Source: Alphaproteobacteria bacterium UBA6187 (GTDB lineage Bacteria; Pseudomonadota; Alphaproteobacteria; Rickettsiales; UBA6187). Taken from it: 52,472 bases of DNA. Below, one piece after another: positions 24,394-32,162 of this stretch; positions within the stretch are counted from its first letter, which is position 1, and the number at the start of each line of letters is the position of its first letter. The translations under genes were made by a program, and so were the position numbers. The notes beneath the pieces are model-generated. The model had not been told where the DNA came from and made no database searches. It worked only from the letters and a program-made list of their open reading frames with translations. Location of the stretch: assembly GCA_002422795.1 (NCBI GenBank), contig DITJ01000092.1, positions 47,856 to 100,327 on the forward strand, read 5' to 3'.

Positions 24394-25992
24394 TTACGCC
24401 TTCTTTTTCTTTGCTTTCTTTTCTACTTCGGTTGCCGATTCTGCACTTGCAGGCTCTGCAAACCAATGAGCGCGCGCAGACATGATAATCTCATCAATCT
24501 TCGCATCACTTAAGCCTGAACCAGGCGCAATTTCATTAAACTCATCCCTGGAAAGATCAGCGAAATCATCAAGGTTTTTAATGCCATTTTCACCAAGCTT
24601 AATAAGGATTTCATCATTTAAGCCTTCAAGCTTGCTCAAATCATCCTTAATGCCAAGTTTCTTAATTATTTTTCCAGCATCAACCTTACTCTGTGCCAGA
24701 TATTCTTTTGCACGAGCTTGCAGTTCGCCTGCAATATCCTCATCGAATCCATCAATAGAAGCCATTTCATCCAAAGATACAAGCGCAATATCTTCAATTG
24801 AAGCAAAGCCTTCAGTAACAAGAAGATGCGCGATAATTTCTTCAATATTAAGCGCTTCTGTGAACAGGCTGGATAACTTAGCAAACTCATCAGCCCTTCT
24901 GGTAGATTCAGACTCTTCAGTCATTACATCAACGCTCCAGCCAACCAATTCTGCCGCTAAGCGAACATTCTGGCCACGCCTACCGATTGCAAGACTAAGC
25001 TGGTCGTTTGGTACGATTGCTTCAACGCGGCCCGCTTCTTCATCAATAACCACCTTGGTAACTTCAGCAGGAGCAAGTGCATTTACAAGGAATGTGGCCG
25101 GATCAGCTGACCACTGCACGATATCAATTTTCTCACCCTGCAATTCCGCAATAACCGCTTGTACCCTTGCGCCACGAACACCAACGCATGAACCTACCGG
25201 ATCAATGCTCGAATCGTTAGAAGCAACAGCAATTTTAGCGCGCGAACCAGGCTCACGGGCAACGCCTTTTATAACGATAATACCATCATATATCTCAGGC
25301 ACTTCCTGGGAGAATAATTTCGCCATAAATTGTGGTGAAGTACGGGAAAGGAAAATCTGCGGCCCTTTGTTTTCACGGGAAACTTTATCAAGATAAGCAC
25401 GTACGCGCTCATTAACCCTGAAATTTTCACCCCTTATCATAGCATCCTTCTTCATGATAGCTTCAGCATTGCCGATATCAACAATCACATTGCCGAATTC
25501 AACACGCTTAACTGTACCATGAACAATTTCACCAACACGCGCTTTGAAATCATTATACTGGCGGTCACGCTCAGCATCACGAACCTTCTGCACAATAACC
25601 TGCTTTGCTGTTTGCGCGGCAACACGGCCCAAATCAATCGGAGGCAATGGCTCACGGATAAATTCACCTACAGTAATTTCTGGATATTTTTCTTTAGCAT
25701 CAGAAACCAATATTTTGCCAATCATGTCATCTTGATCTTCTTCACCATCCTCATCTACAGGAGGCGTGTAGTTATCATCCATAACCTCGATTTCTTTAAA
25801 CAGCCTTATTTCGCCAGTTTTTTTATCTATTTCCGCCCTTATATTCTTATAATGACCATATTTTTTCCTTGCGGCAACCGCGATTGAATCCGCCATAGCG
25901 TCCAGCACTAGATCGCGCGTTATGTTTTTCTCACGCGCAACCGCGTCAGCTATCTGCAATATCTCAGTACTGCCAAAACCAGCAACAGCCAT
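24394..25992 (-). CDS. nusA: Transcription termination/antitermination factor NusA
   Basis: A 532-aa NusA: N-terminal RNA polymerase-binding domain, S1 domain (GTVKRVEFGNVIVDIG), two KH domains (DPVGSCVGVRGARVQAV and AIGRRGQNVRLA) and two C-terminal acidic repeats (residues about 365-510). It ends in a Lys-rich tail. It is the second gene of the superoperon, after rimP, from which it is separated by a palindromic element. Confidence 0.97.
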   Translation of the reverse strand: MAVAGFGSTEILQIADAVAREKNITRDLVLDAMADSIAVAARKKYGHYKNIRAEIDKKTGEIRLFKEIEVMDDNYTPPVDEDGEEDQDDMIGKILVSDAKEKYPEITVGEFIREPLPPIDLGRVAAQTAKQVIVQKVRDAERDRQYNDFKARVGEIVHGTVKRVEFGNVIVDIGNAEAIMKKDAMIRGENFRVNERVRAYLDKVSRENKGPQIFLSRTSPQFMAKLFSQEVPEIYDGIIVIKGVAREPGSRAKIAVASNDSSIDPVGSCVGVRGARVQAVIAELQGEKIDIVQWSADPATFLVNALAPAEVTKVVIDEEAGRVEAIVPNDQLSLAIGRRGQNVRLAAELVGWSVDVMTEESESTRRADEFAKLSSLFTEALNIEEIIAHLLVTEGFASIEDIALVSLDEMASIDGFDEDIAGELQARAKEYLAQSKVDAGKIIKKLGIKDDLSKLEGLNDEILIKLGENGIKNLDDFADLSRDEFNEIAPGSGLSDAKIDEIIMSARAHWFAEPASAESATEVEKKAKKKKA

Positions 25993-26047
25993 AATATATC
26001 CTTTAATTAGTTAAATATTTGTTTACAATTGGTATTCTTATATTCTA

Positions 26048-26231
26048 GCGTCATTCCAGAAGCCGATTTCCTCAAAAATTCTGCTTAGAATTTTTGTAAG
26101 GAAAGCGAGCTATCTGGAATCCAGTTCTTAAAATGCCATTTTAGGTATAAGCTGGATTCCAGATAGTAAGAAAACCTAAGATTTGCTAAGCGTGCAAATC
26201 TAATTCTTTCTAACTTCTGGAATGACAACGC
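26048..26231. repeat. Palindromic element, family C (CATTCCAGAA ends)
   Basis: The outer arms are GCGTCATTCCAGAAG (26048) and CTTCTGGAATGACAACGC (ending 26231). Inner arms are CTATCTGGAATCCAG and CTGGATTCCAGATAG. It sits between rimP and nusA, ends one base before the rimP stop codon, and would be transcribed in the nusA leader. Homologous ends and inner arms occur in 46207-46625. Confidence 0.8.
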
Positions 26232-26855
26232 TTAATCCTTAACTTCCAAATCAGTCTTTTTCTTACCTTTTTTCGGCTTTCTTACTTCTTCCTCCAGGCT
26301 TTCCCCGCCAGCTTCTTTTAATTCTTTTTTAAGCTGCTTTTCAAAATACTTCATCAGCTCATTAGTTAAAACCAGCTTGGCATTTCTTATATCATCAAAC
26401 GCAAGCCTTACCTGCTTAGGTTTTTCAGGGTTTGCAAGATCTACTATATTAAGACCAAGCAGAACTTCATCACCTTCCACGCCGATTAAATTACCGCGAA
26501 ACTTAGCCTGTCCGGCAATTTTATTTTTTGTATCTATCTTTACTTCAAAGCCTGCAAATTTTTCGAAATCCTTCAGCCTTGTAAGCGGCCTATCCACGCC
26601 GGGGGAGCTAACTTCAAGGTTATAAGCTTCCGGGATAGGGTCTTCAACATCTAAAACTGCGGACACATGCTTGCTGACTTTTTCGCAATCTTCAATTACA
26701 ATCATTTTACCATCTTTGCGGTCAACCATAATCTGCAAAGCCCTAGCATCGCCACTTCCTTGCATCCGCACACGCACAATTTCATAACCCATACTTTCTA
26801 TAGAAGGGCTTATTATGCTTAAAACCTTAATCTCTACGCTATCATCAGCTATCAT
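26232..26855 (-). CDS. rimP: Ribosome maturation factor RimP
   Basis: A 30S assembly factor of 207 aa. The N-terminal domain (IISPSIESMGYEIVRVRM) and the conserved YNLEVSSPGVDRPL motif are present. The C-terminus adds about 35 Lys/Glu-rich residues beyond the usual end (EEEVRKPKKGKKKTDLEVKD). It is the first gene of the superoperon; its own promoter is not obvious. Confidence 0.94.
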   Translation of the reverse strand: MIADDSVEIKVLSIISPSIESMGYEIVRVRMQGSGDARALQIMVDRKDGKMIVIEDCEKVSKHVSAVLDVEDPIPEAYNLEVSSPGVDRPLTRLKDFEKFAGFEVKIDTKNKIAGQAKFRGNLIGVEGDEVLLGLNIVDLANPEKPKQVRLAFDDIRNAKLVLTNELMKYFEKQLKKELKEAGGESLEEEVRKPKKGKKKTDLEVKD

Positions 26856-26978
26856 TTTACAAATCCATAAAAGAAAAGGCGGGCAATGCCCACCTTTAAA
26901 ATCTTATAATATAACGCATTATGCATATTTTTTATGCAAATGCAAGGGGAAACTTAATAACTAGCAACACACCATAAC

Positions 26979-27007
26979 TTTACTTGCCAGTATTTTTATA
27001 GTATTAT
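26979..27007 (+). promoter_or_regulatory. Putative promoter of the leader RNA
   Basis: TTTACT (26979-26984) and TATTAT (27002-27007) are spaced by 17 bp. They would start transcription near 27014, exactly where the structured RNA's closing stem begins. That coincidence is the main support. Confidence 0.45.
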
Positions 27008-27013
27008 TAAATC

Positions 27014-27215
27014 ATGACGGGCTCAAAACCCAAGGATATATGCACTAGGACTTCATATTCGTGAAGGAGTCCCTTCGCAGCGATAAGCTGGGAGGGCGAG
27101 AATATAATACCGCTTGCGGAAATAATCGCGGCTGATCTTTGGCTTTTGAACTCCCGGCACCTTTCGTGCCAGTTGAAAAACCCCGTCTAATTTAACAATT
27201 AACGGGAATTTTTTT
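27014..27215 (+). ncRNA. Structured RNA with alternative terminator, upstream of a lipoprotein gene
   Basis: About 200 nt of strong base pairing with no gene. The closing stem pairs GACGGG (27016-27021) with CCCGTC (27182-27187). A long stem pairs TCAAAACCCAAGGAT (27023-27037) with ATCTTTGGCTTTTGA (27135-27149) with one mismatch. Inner hairpins include GGACTTCA/TGAAGGAGTCC, CAGC/GCTG, CCGC/GCGG and GGCAC/GTGCC. The same CCCGT (27182-27186) can instead pair with ACGGG (27202-27206), with TAATT/AATTA above it, forming a terminator followed by seven T (27209-27215). That is an attenuator layout, or an independent small RNA with its own terminator. The family is not recognised; its size is near that of 6S RNA but I cannot match it. 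Confidence 0.55.
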
Positions 27216-27656
27216 ATGATAGTAACTTCCAGAAAAATTTTAGCAGGTTTGCTTGCTTTGAATATTTCAGCGTGCAGTTTTATCGACAAAACCGAAATAA
27301 ATACCCTTAAACAAACCGCGATTAGCGACGCACAAAAAGAACCAGCCAGCCTAAAACTTGATTATATAAAATGTTATGCGCTGGAAAGGCGGTATAAACA
27401 GCAATGCTATAATCTATTAAGCAAATATTCAGAAAGACGTAAAAACGCTGCAAGCTGGGTTTACACAACATCTTTTGATAAAGAAATGGAATTACAGGGC
27501 TTTGCAGCCTTCCTAGGTGATGCGGGAAAGAATTGCGGTTCTATTACAAAAGAACCTAAGCTTATAGATAAATATTATAAATTATCATGCACAAGTGGCA
27601 AATCTTATAACCTTACCTTGAACCGCAATGAGTTGAGTTGGAGTGTTGTGGATTAA
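27216..27656 (+). CDS. Small putative lipoprotein
   Basis: A 146-aa protein of unknown function. Residues 1-19 form a lipoprotein signal with lipobox ISAC (Cys20). The mature part has four cysteines besides the lipidated one (CYALERRYKQQC, NCGS, LSCTSG), which may form disulfides in the periplasm. The ATG follows the T run of the upstream terminator directly, and no ribosome-binding site is visible, so expression probably depends on read-through of the leader RNA. Confidence 0.6.
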   Translation: MIVTSRKILAGLLALNISACSFIDKTEINTLKQTAISDAQKEPASLKLDYIKCYALERRYKQQCYNLLSKYSERRKNAASWVYTTSFDKEMELQGFAAFLGDAGKNCGSITKEPKLIDKYYKLSCTSGKSYNLTLNRNELSWSVVD

Positions 27657-27769
27657 TATTAAGAGCCCCTCTCCCCAGTTACTGACGTCTAACAAGGAGC
27701 CGTAAAGTTCCTCCCCCGTAAAGAGCGGGGTGAGGAATTGCGCGGCTCCTATTAGAACCTAATCGCAAA

Positions 27770-29134
27770 TTAATAATTTGCTCTAAGCTCTTCCGCCAAC
27801 AAAAACGCCAGCTCCACACTTTGCGATGCGTTCAAGCGCGGATCGCAATGTGTGTGGTAACGGTCTTTCAAATTCACCTCAGATATAGCCTGGGCGCCAC
27901 CAACGCATTCAGTTACATCCTGTCCGGTCATTTCTATGTGAATGCCGCCGGCATAAGTGCCTTCCGCCTTATGGATATCAAACACGCTGCGCACTTCAGA
28001 TAACACCCTGTTAAACGGCCTGGTTTTATAGCCATTCGGGGATTTTACGGTGTTGCCATGCATAGGGTCAGAAGACCAGATCACATCACGCCCTTCAGCT
28101 TTTACTTTACGCAATATTGGCGGCAATAAGTCACCCACCTTATCGCTACCCATGCGGGCTATCAGTGTGATTTTACCAGCTTCATTTTTTGGGTTAAGCA
28201 CATCTAGCACTTTTAGCAATACATCAGGACTGGTTGAGGGCCCAACTTTTATGCCGATAGGGTTCTGTATGCCACGCATGAATTCAACATGCGCTTCATT
28301 CAAATCGCGGGTGCGGTCACCAATCCAGAGCATATGCGCTGAGCAATTATAATATTCGCCAGTTTCTTCATCCAGGCGGGTTAAAGCTTCTTCGTAATTA
28401 AGAAGCAGCCCTTCGTGGGACGTAAAAAATTCAGCTTCGTGTATCTGCCCTATATCTTCCAGCTTTAAACCGAATGCCTGCATAAAGCCCAGGCTTTCAT
28501 TAATGCGGCTTACCAGGTCTTTGAATAACTTACCTTGTGAAGATTCCAGCGCAAATTCCTGGTTCCATTTATTTACATTATTAAGCGAGGCATAACCACC
28601 TTTTGCCAGGGAACGCAAATAGTTAAGAGTTGAAGCTGATTGGTTATAAGCGCGAAGCAGGCGGTCGGGGTCTGGAACGCGGTTGGCTTCATCAAATTCT
28701 ATGCCGTTTACCATATCACCACGGTAGCTTGGCAGACTTTTGCCATCAAGAACTTCAAAATCATCCGAACGCGGCTTGGAAAACTGCCCGGCAATACGGC
28801 CAACTTTTACCACAGGCTTGCCCGCACCATACATCAAAGCAACGGTCATCTGCAAAATTACACGGAAATAGTTGCGCAAGTTCTTTTCGCTGAATTCTGC
28901 AAAACTCTCTGCGCAATCACCGCCTTGTAGTAAAAAAGCCTTGCCTTCGGAAACCCTGGCCAGCTTCTTTTTTAAATCACGTATTTCTATAGGATGCACA
29001 AGCGCCGCGCGGTTTTTAAGCTCGCTTTCTACTTCCTGTAATTTCGTTTTTTCCGGGTATAAAGGCTGCTGCTTTATAGGGAATGAGCGCCACGAATCAA
29101 CTTTCCAGTTGGCATTATTATTTGTGTTATTCAT
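27770..29134 (-). CDS. aroG: 3-deoxy-7-phosphoheptulonate synthase, class II
   Basis: Condenses phosphoenolpyruvate and erythrose-4-phosphate into DAHP, the entry to the shikimate pathway. At 454 aa it is a plant-like class II enzyme. Motifs include FLLQGGDCAESF, RIAGQFSKPRS, FFTSHEGLLLNYEEALTR, GIKVGPS and DPMHGNT. It is divergent from the prephenate dehydratase gene 150 bp away, so the start and a late step of phenylalanine synthesis are adjacent. The other shikimate genes are not in the window. Confidence 0.95.
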   Translation of the reverse strand: MNNTNNNANWKVDSWRSFPIKQQPLYPEKTKLQEVESELKNRAALVHPIEIRDLKKKLARVSEGKAFLLQGGDCAESFAEFSEKNLRNYFRVILQMTVALMYGAGKPVVKVGRIAGQFSKPRSDDFEVLDGKSLPSYRGDMVNGIEFDEANRVPDPDRLLRAYNQSASTLNYLRSLAKGGYASLNNVNKWNQEFALESSQGKLFKDLVSRINESLGFMQAFGLKLEDIGQIHEAEFFTSHEGLLLNYEEALTRLDEETGEYYNCSAHMLWIGDRTRDLNEAHVEFMRGIQNPIGIKVGPSTSPDVLLKVLDVLNPKNEAGKITLIARMGSDKVGDLLPPILRKVKAEGRDVIWSSDPMHGNTVKSPNGYKTRPFNRVLSEVRSVFDIHKAEGTYAGGIHIEMTGQDVTECVGGAQAISEVNLKDRYHTHCDPRLNASQSVELAFLLAEELRANY

Positions 29135-29286
29135 AACTTTAGGCTTAATATTAGAGGTTTAGGGGCAGAAAATAACAGGTTTGCGTAATAAATACTACTA
29201 ATTTTCCCAAAAAATATAATAATCACTTTACCTATTACTTCTAATACATTATCCCTAGGCTACCAGAAACTTAAATAAATATTAAT

Positions 29287-30132
29287 ATGTCAAAAAACAA
29301 AAATATCATTGCTTTCCAAGGGGTAGCCGGAGCAAATTCCGACATGGCCTGCCGCCAGGCTTATCCATATATGGAAACCCTGCCCTGCCCAACTTTTGAA
29401 GATGCCTTAAATGCCGTTGAAACCGGCAAGGCAGCTTTATGCATGATTCCAACTGAGAATTCCAAAGCTGGCCGTGTTGCTGAAATCCATAACATCCTTC
29501 CCAATACAAATCTTTACATCGTTGGTGAGTATTTCCAAAGGATAGAGCATCATCTGGCTGCGCCAAAAGGCGCGGATATTAAATCCATAAAAACTGTATA
29601 TTCGCATAACCAGGCGCTGATGCAGTGCCGCAAGAATATTTTAGCACTTGGTTTTGAAGCGGAATCTTATTCAAACACCGCCGCCGCTGCAAAAGATGTT
29701 GCTGTGTGGAAGGATATTAGCAAAGCAGCTATATGCTCGCGCCTAGCAGCAGATCTTTACGGCCTTGAAATCATTAAGGAAAATGTTGAAGACAGCCACG
29801 ATAACACCACAATATTTATTGCAATGTCGGCAGAGCCGATCGACCCTAATCCCGCCCAGGGGCAGGTTATCACCAGCCTGGTTTTTACAGCCAGGAATAT
29901 CCCTGCGGCACTTTATAAGGCGCTTGGAGGCTTTGCTACCAACCAGGTAAATATGCTTAAAGTTGAAAGCTATATACCTAGCGGCGCATCGCAAACCGCT
30001 CAATTTTTTATGTCTTTTGAAGGGCATCCAAGCCAGCGGAACGTACAGCTTGCAATCGAGGAGCTTGGCTTCTTCTGTCGTAAAGTTAAAGTGCTGGGCG
30101 TATATTATGGGGATAAGAAGCGGTTTGAGTAA
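29287..30132 (+). CDS. pheA: Prephenate dehydratase
   Basis: Converts prephenate to phenylpyruvate for phenylalanine synthesis. At 281 aa it is a monofunctional enzyme with no chorismate mutase. The N-terminal lobe (IAFQGVAGANSDMACRQ), SHNQALMQC and the ICSRLAADLYGL segment belong to the catalytic domain, and residues about 195-275 form an ACT regulatory domain. The family's TRF motif reads T-I-F here (DNTTIF), so the usual arginine is missing. The ACT ESRP motif is also altered (VESYIPSG). Confidence 0.92.
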   Translation: MSKNKNIIAFQGVAGANSDMACRQAYPYMETLPCPTFEDALNAVETGKAALCMIPTENSKAGRVAEIHNILPNTNLYIVGEYFQRIEHHLAAPKGADIKSIKTVYSHNQALMQCRKNILALGFEAESYSNTAAAAKDVAVWKDISKAAICSRLAADLYGLEIIKENVEDSHDNTTIFIAMSAEPIDPNPAQGQVITSLVFTARNIPAALYKALGGFATNQVNMLKVESYIPSGASQTAQFFMSFEGHPSQRNVQLAIEELGFFCRKVKVLGVYYGDKKRFE

Positions 30133-30142
30133 GACAAGATAT

Positions 30143-30264
30143 TTAACTTAAGAATGTTCCATTTCGTCATGGCCTGAGTTTGCGCTTGCAAACTATAGGG
30201 CCATCCATTTTAAGCTGTATTCCCCCTATAGTTTTTGAAGAAAAAAACTCGAGGAATGACGACA
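30143..30264. repeat. Palindromic element, family B (copy 2)
   Basis: Closely similar to 15771-15925: TTTCGTCATGGCCTGAG, TTGCAAACTATAGGGCCATC, then CCCCTATAGTTTTTGAAG and a final CTCGAGGAATGACG, in the same order. The outer arms are shorter. It lies between the convergent ends of pheA and plsY, where its stem could act as a two-way terminator. Confidence 0.8.
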
Positions 30265-30323
30265 TAAAAATAAATCTACAAGACGATACAAGGGCAACCT
30301 CGCTCAAAGAATGGAACCTGATA

Positions 30324-30926
30324 TTAGCCTGTTTTCTTTTCAGTAAAACCCTGCTCCTGCCCTTTCATCAGCCTGATTATATTTGCTTTATGCTTATAAA
30401 TAACCAGGGCAGAAAGTAATATAGAAACTAATACTATGCTGGTTTTAGAAAAGAATATTGCCACTATTGGTGTGCAGATCATCATAACTATTGAAGATAG
30501 GGAAGAAATCCTGGAAATATAAAACACACTTAGCCAGGTGATTCCTGCAAATATAAATAAGCCTGGTGAGAGCGCTGCAAAAACCGCGAGTGTAGTTGCA
30601 ACACCTTTACCGCCTTTAAAACCAAGCCATACCGGAAATACATGCCCAAGCACTGCTGCAAGCGCCGCAAAAGATGCCGCCCAATCCGAACCATATTGCT
30701 TTGCAATTAATACCGGGATAAAACCTTTTAAAACATCAAGTGCAAGCGTTATTGCCCCAAGCTTCTTACCGGCTATCCTTAAAACATTGGTAGCCCCGAT
30801 ATTACCCGAACCCTGCTGCCTGATATCCCCAATGCCTTTATATTTTGCAATTAGCAATCCGCACGGGATTGAACCCATCAAATAAGCAACGGCTATTAAA
30901 AGAATATCAAGGAGAAATTGAAGCAT
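30324..30926 (-). CDS. plsY: Acyl-phosphate:glycerol-3-phosphate acyltransferase
   Basis: An integral membrane enzyme of 200 aa making lysophosphatidic acid from acyl-phosphate and glycerol-3-phosphate. The conserved loops SIPCGLLI, GSGNIGATNVLR, LGHVFPVWLGFKGGKGVAT and several membrane helices match PlsY. Its partner plsX is not in the window. It lies upstream of nothing on its strand and is separated from mltG by a palindromic repeat. Confidence 0.95.
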   Translation of the reverse strand: MLQFLLDILLIAVAYLMGSIPCGLLIAKYKGIGDIRQQGSGNIGATNVLRIAGKKLGAITLALDVLKGFIPVLIAKQYGSDWAASFAALAAVLGHVFPVWLGFKGGKGVATTLAVFAALSPGLFIFAGITWLSVFYISRISSLSSIVMMICTPIVAIFFSKTSIVLVSILLSALVIYKHKANIIRLMKGQEQGFTEKKTG

Positions 30927-31000
30927 GTGTGCCCTGGTTAATTATAATTTATGTATGGTTGATATTACTACAAAGATTCTGGTTAAGTTGCAAAGTTTTT

Positions 31001-31060
31001 TTAGTAGTGGTAAGTGATAAGTTGTAAGTGGTTAGGCGTGTATTATACTTACCACTTACC
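31001..31060. repeat. Low-complexity palindrome built from GTAAGTG units
   Basis: GTGGTAAGTGATAAGTTG (from about 31004) faces CACTTACCAC (31051-31060), with a short TATTATA centre. It lies a few bases beyond the mltG stop codon. It follows the same plan as other short-unit palindromes at gene ends in this window. Confidence 0.65.
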
Positions 31061-31071
31061 ACCCCTTAAAA

Positions 31072-32121
31072 CTACTCACCCTTCTTTGCATCCTTCTCAA
31101 ACTTACGCCAGTTCCTTACATTGGCGTTATGCTGCTCAAGGGTGGTGGCGAAAGCATGACCGCCGCTGCCATCTGCCACGAAATAAAGCTCGTCAGTATT
31201 AAGAGGGTTTAAAGCAGCCTCTATTGAAGCACGCCCCGGATTTGTGATAGGTGCAGGCGGAAGGCCGCTATATTTATAAGTATTATAATTTGAATCTATC
31301 TCAAGGTCTTTATGTGATAAGGGTCTATCCAGCACATATTTACCATTTGTAATTGCATATATTACACTTGGGTCGGTTTGCAGGCGCATATTCTTTTTCA
31401 GGCGGTTTATAAATACCGCCGCAACACGCTTCCTTTCATCCTTTACACCGGTTTCTTTTTCTATAATTGATGCCAGTACCAAGGCTTCCTGCTTGGTTTT
31501 TAATATTAAATCCGGCGCCCGTTTTTCCCATAATTCATCTATGGTTTTATTCATTGCATCCTGCATACGCTTTATTATTTTAGCCTTTGCATCACCATAA
31601 AGGAAATCGTAGGTTTGCGGTAATAAATCGCCATCTTTTATGTTATCCGGCACTTCACCTTTAAGATAAGGATTATTAATAATATTGGTTATTATTTCAA
31701 TTGTGAGTAGCCCTTCAGGAATAGTTATTTGCCTTACCAGCACATCACCATTTTGTATTTTTTTTACTACTTCCATTGGGGTTATGCCAGGCGGAAAGGC
31801 ATATTCACCTGCTTTAAGGCTTTTTCCTGATTCAACAAATTTTACAAGGATTGCAAATAATTGTGGATATTCAACAACCTGCTCTTCCGCAAGTTGTTTA
31901 GATATTTTTATTACAGATGAGCCGCTTTTAATTATTACATTTTTATCCTCATGCAAAGGGCCAGGATTCTTTAAATAGCTTACAGAAAAAAATGCCGATG
32001 CAATACCGGAAATAGTAGCAATAATAATAAAATAATATAATAAGGGAAGTATCCCTCCTGCGATAGCAAGAGTTACTTTGGAAATGGCTTCTAAAATACT
32101 TTTTAGCGAAGCGTTTTTCAT
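31072..32121 (-). CDS. mltG: Endolytic murein transglycosylase MltG
   Basis: Cleaves nascent glycan strands at the inner membrane and so sets their length. It has 349 aa with one N-terminal membrane helix (about residues 18-42), a LysM-like subdomain (VIKISKQLAEEQVV) and the YceG catalytic domain. The catalytic glutamate lies in LASIIEKETGV, and the RLKKNMRLQTDPSVIYA and YNTYKYSGLPPAPI motifs are present. It closes the fab cluster, a usual arrangement in alphaproteobacteria. Confidence 0.95.
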   Translation of the reverse strand: MKNASLKSILEAISKVTLAIAGGILPLLYYFIIIATISGIASAFFSVSYLKNPGPLHEDKNVIIKSGSSVIKISKQLAEEQVVEYPQLFAILVKFVESGKSLKAGEYAFPPGITPMEVVKKIQNGDVLVRQITIPEGLLTIEIITNIINNPYLKGEVPDNIKDGDLLPQTYDFLYGDAKAKIIKRMQDAMNKTIDELWEKRAPDLILKTKQEALVLASIIEKETGVKDERKRVAAVFINRLKKNMRLQTDPSVIYAITNGKYVLDRPLSHKDLEIDSNYNTYKYSGLPPAPITNPGRASIEAALNPLNTDELYFVADGSGGHAFATTLEQHNANVRNWRKFEKDAKKGE

Positions 32122-32126
32122 AAAAT

Positions 32127-32162
32127 AGTTACTAGTTGTTAGTTACTAGTAACTAGTAACTA
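32127..32162. repeat. Low-complexity palindrome of ACTAGT units over the fabF stop
   Basis: Repeated GTTACTAGT/ACTAGTAAC units in both orientations fill the gap between fabF and mltG. The last three bases (32160-32162) are the fabF stop codon, so the repeat has become part of the gene end. Confidence 0.65.

Noticed and set aside
27014..27215. Identification as tmRNA, RNase P RNA or tRNA
   Set aside because: There is no tRNA-like acceptor or T-loop, no tag reading frame with a stop, and no RNase P core motif. 6S RNA remains possible by size only.
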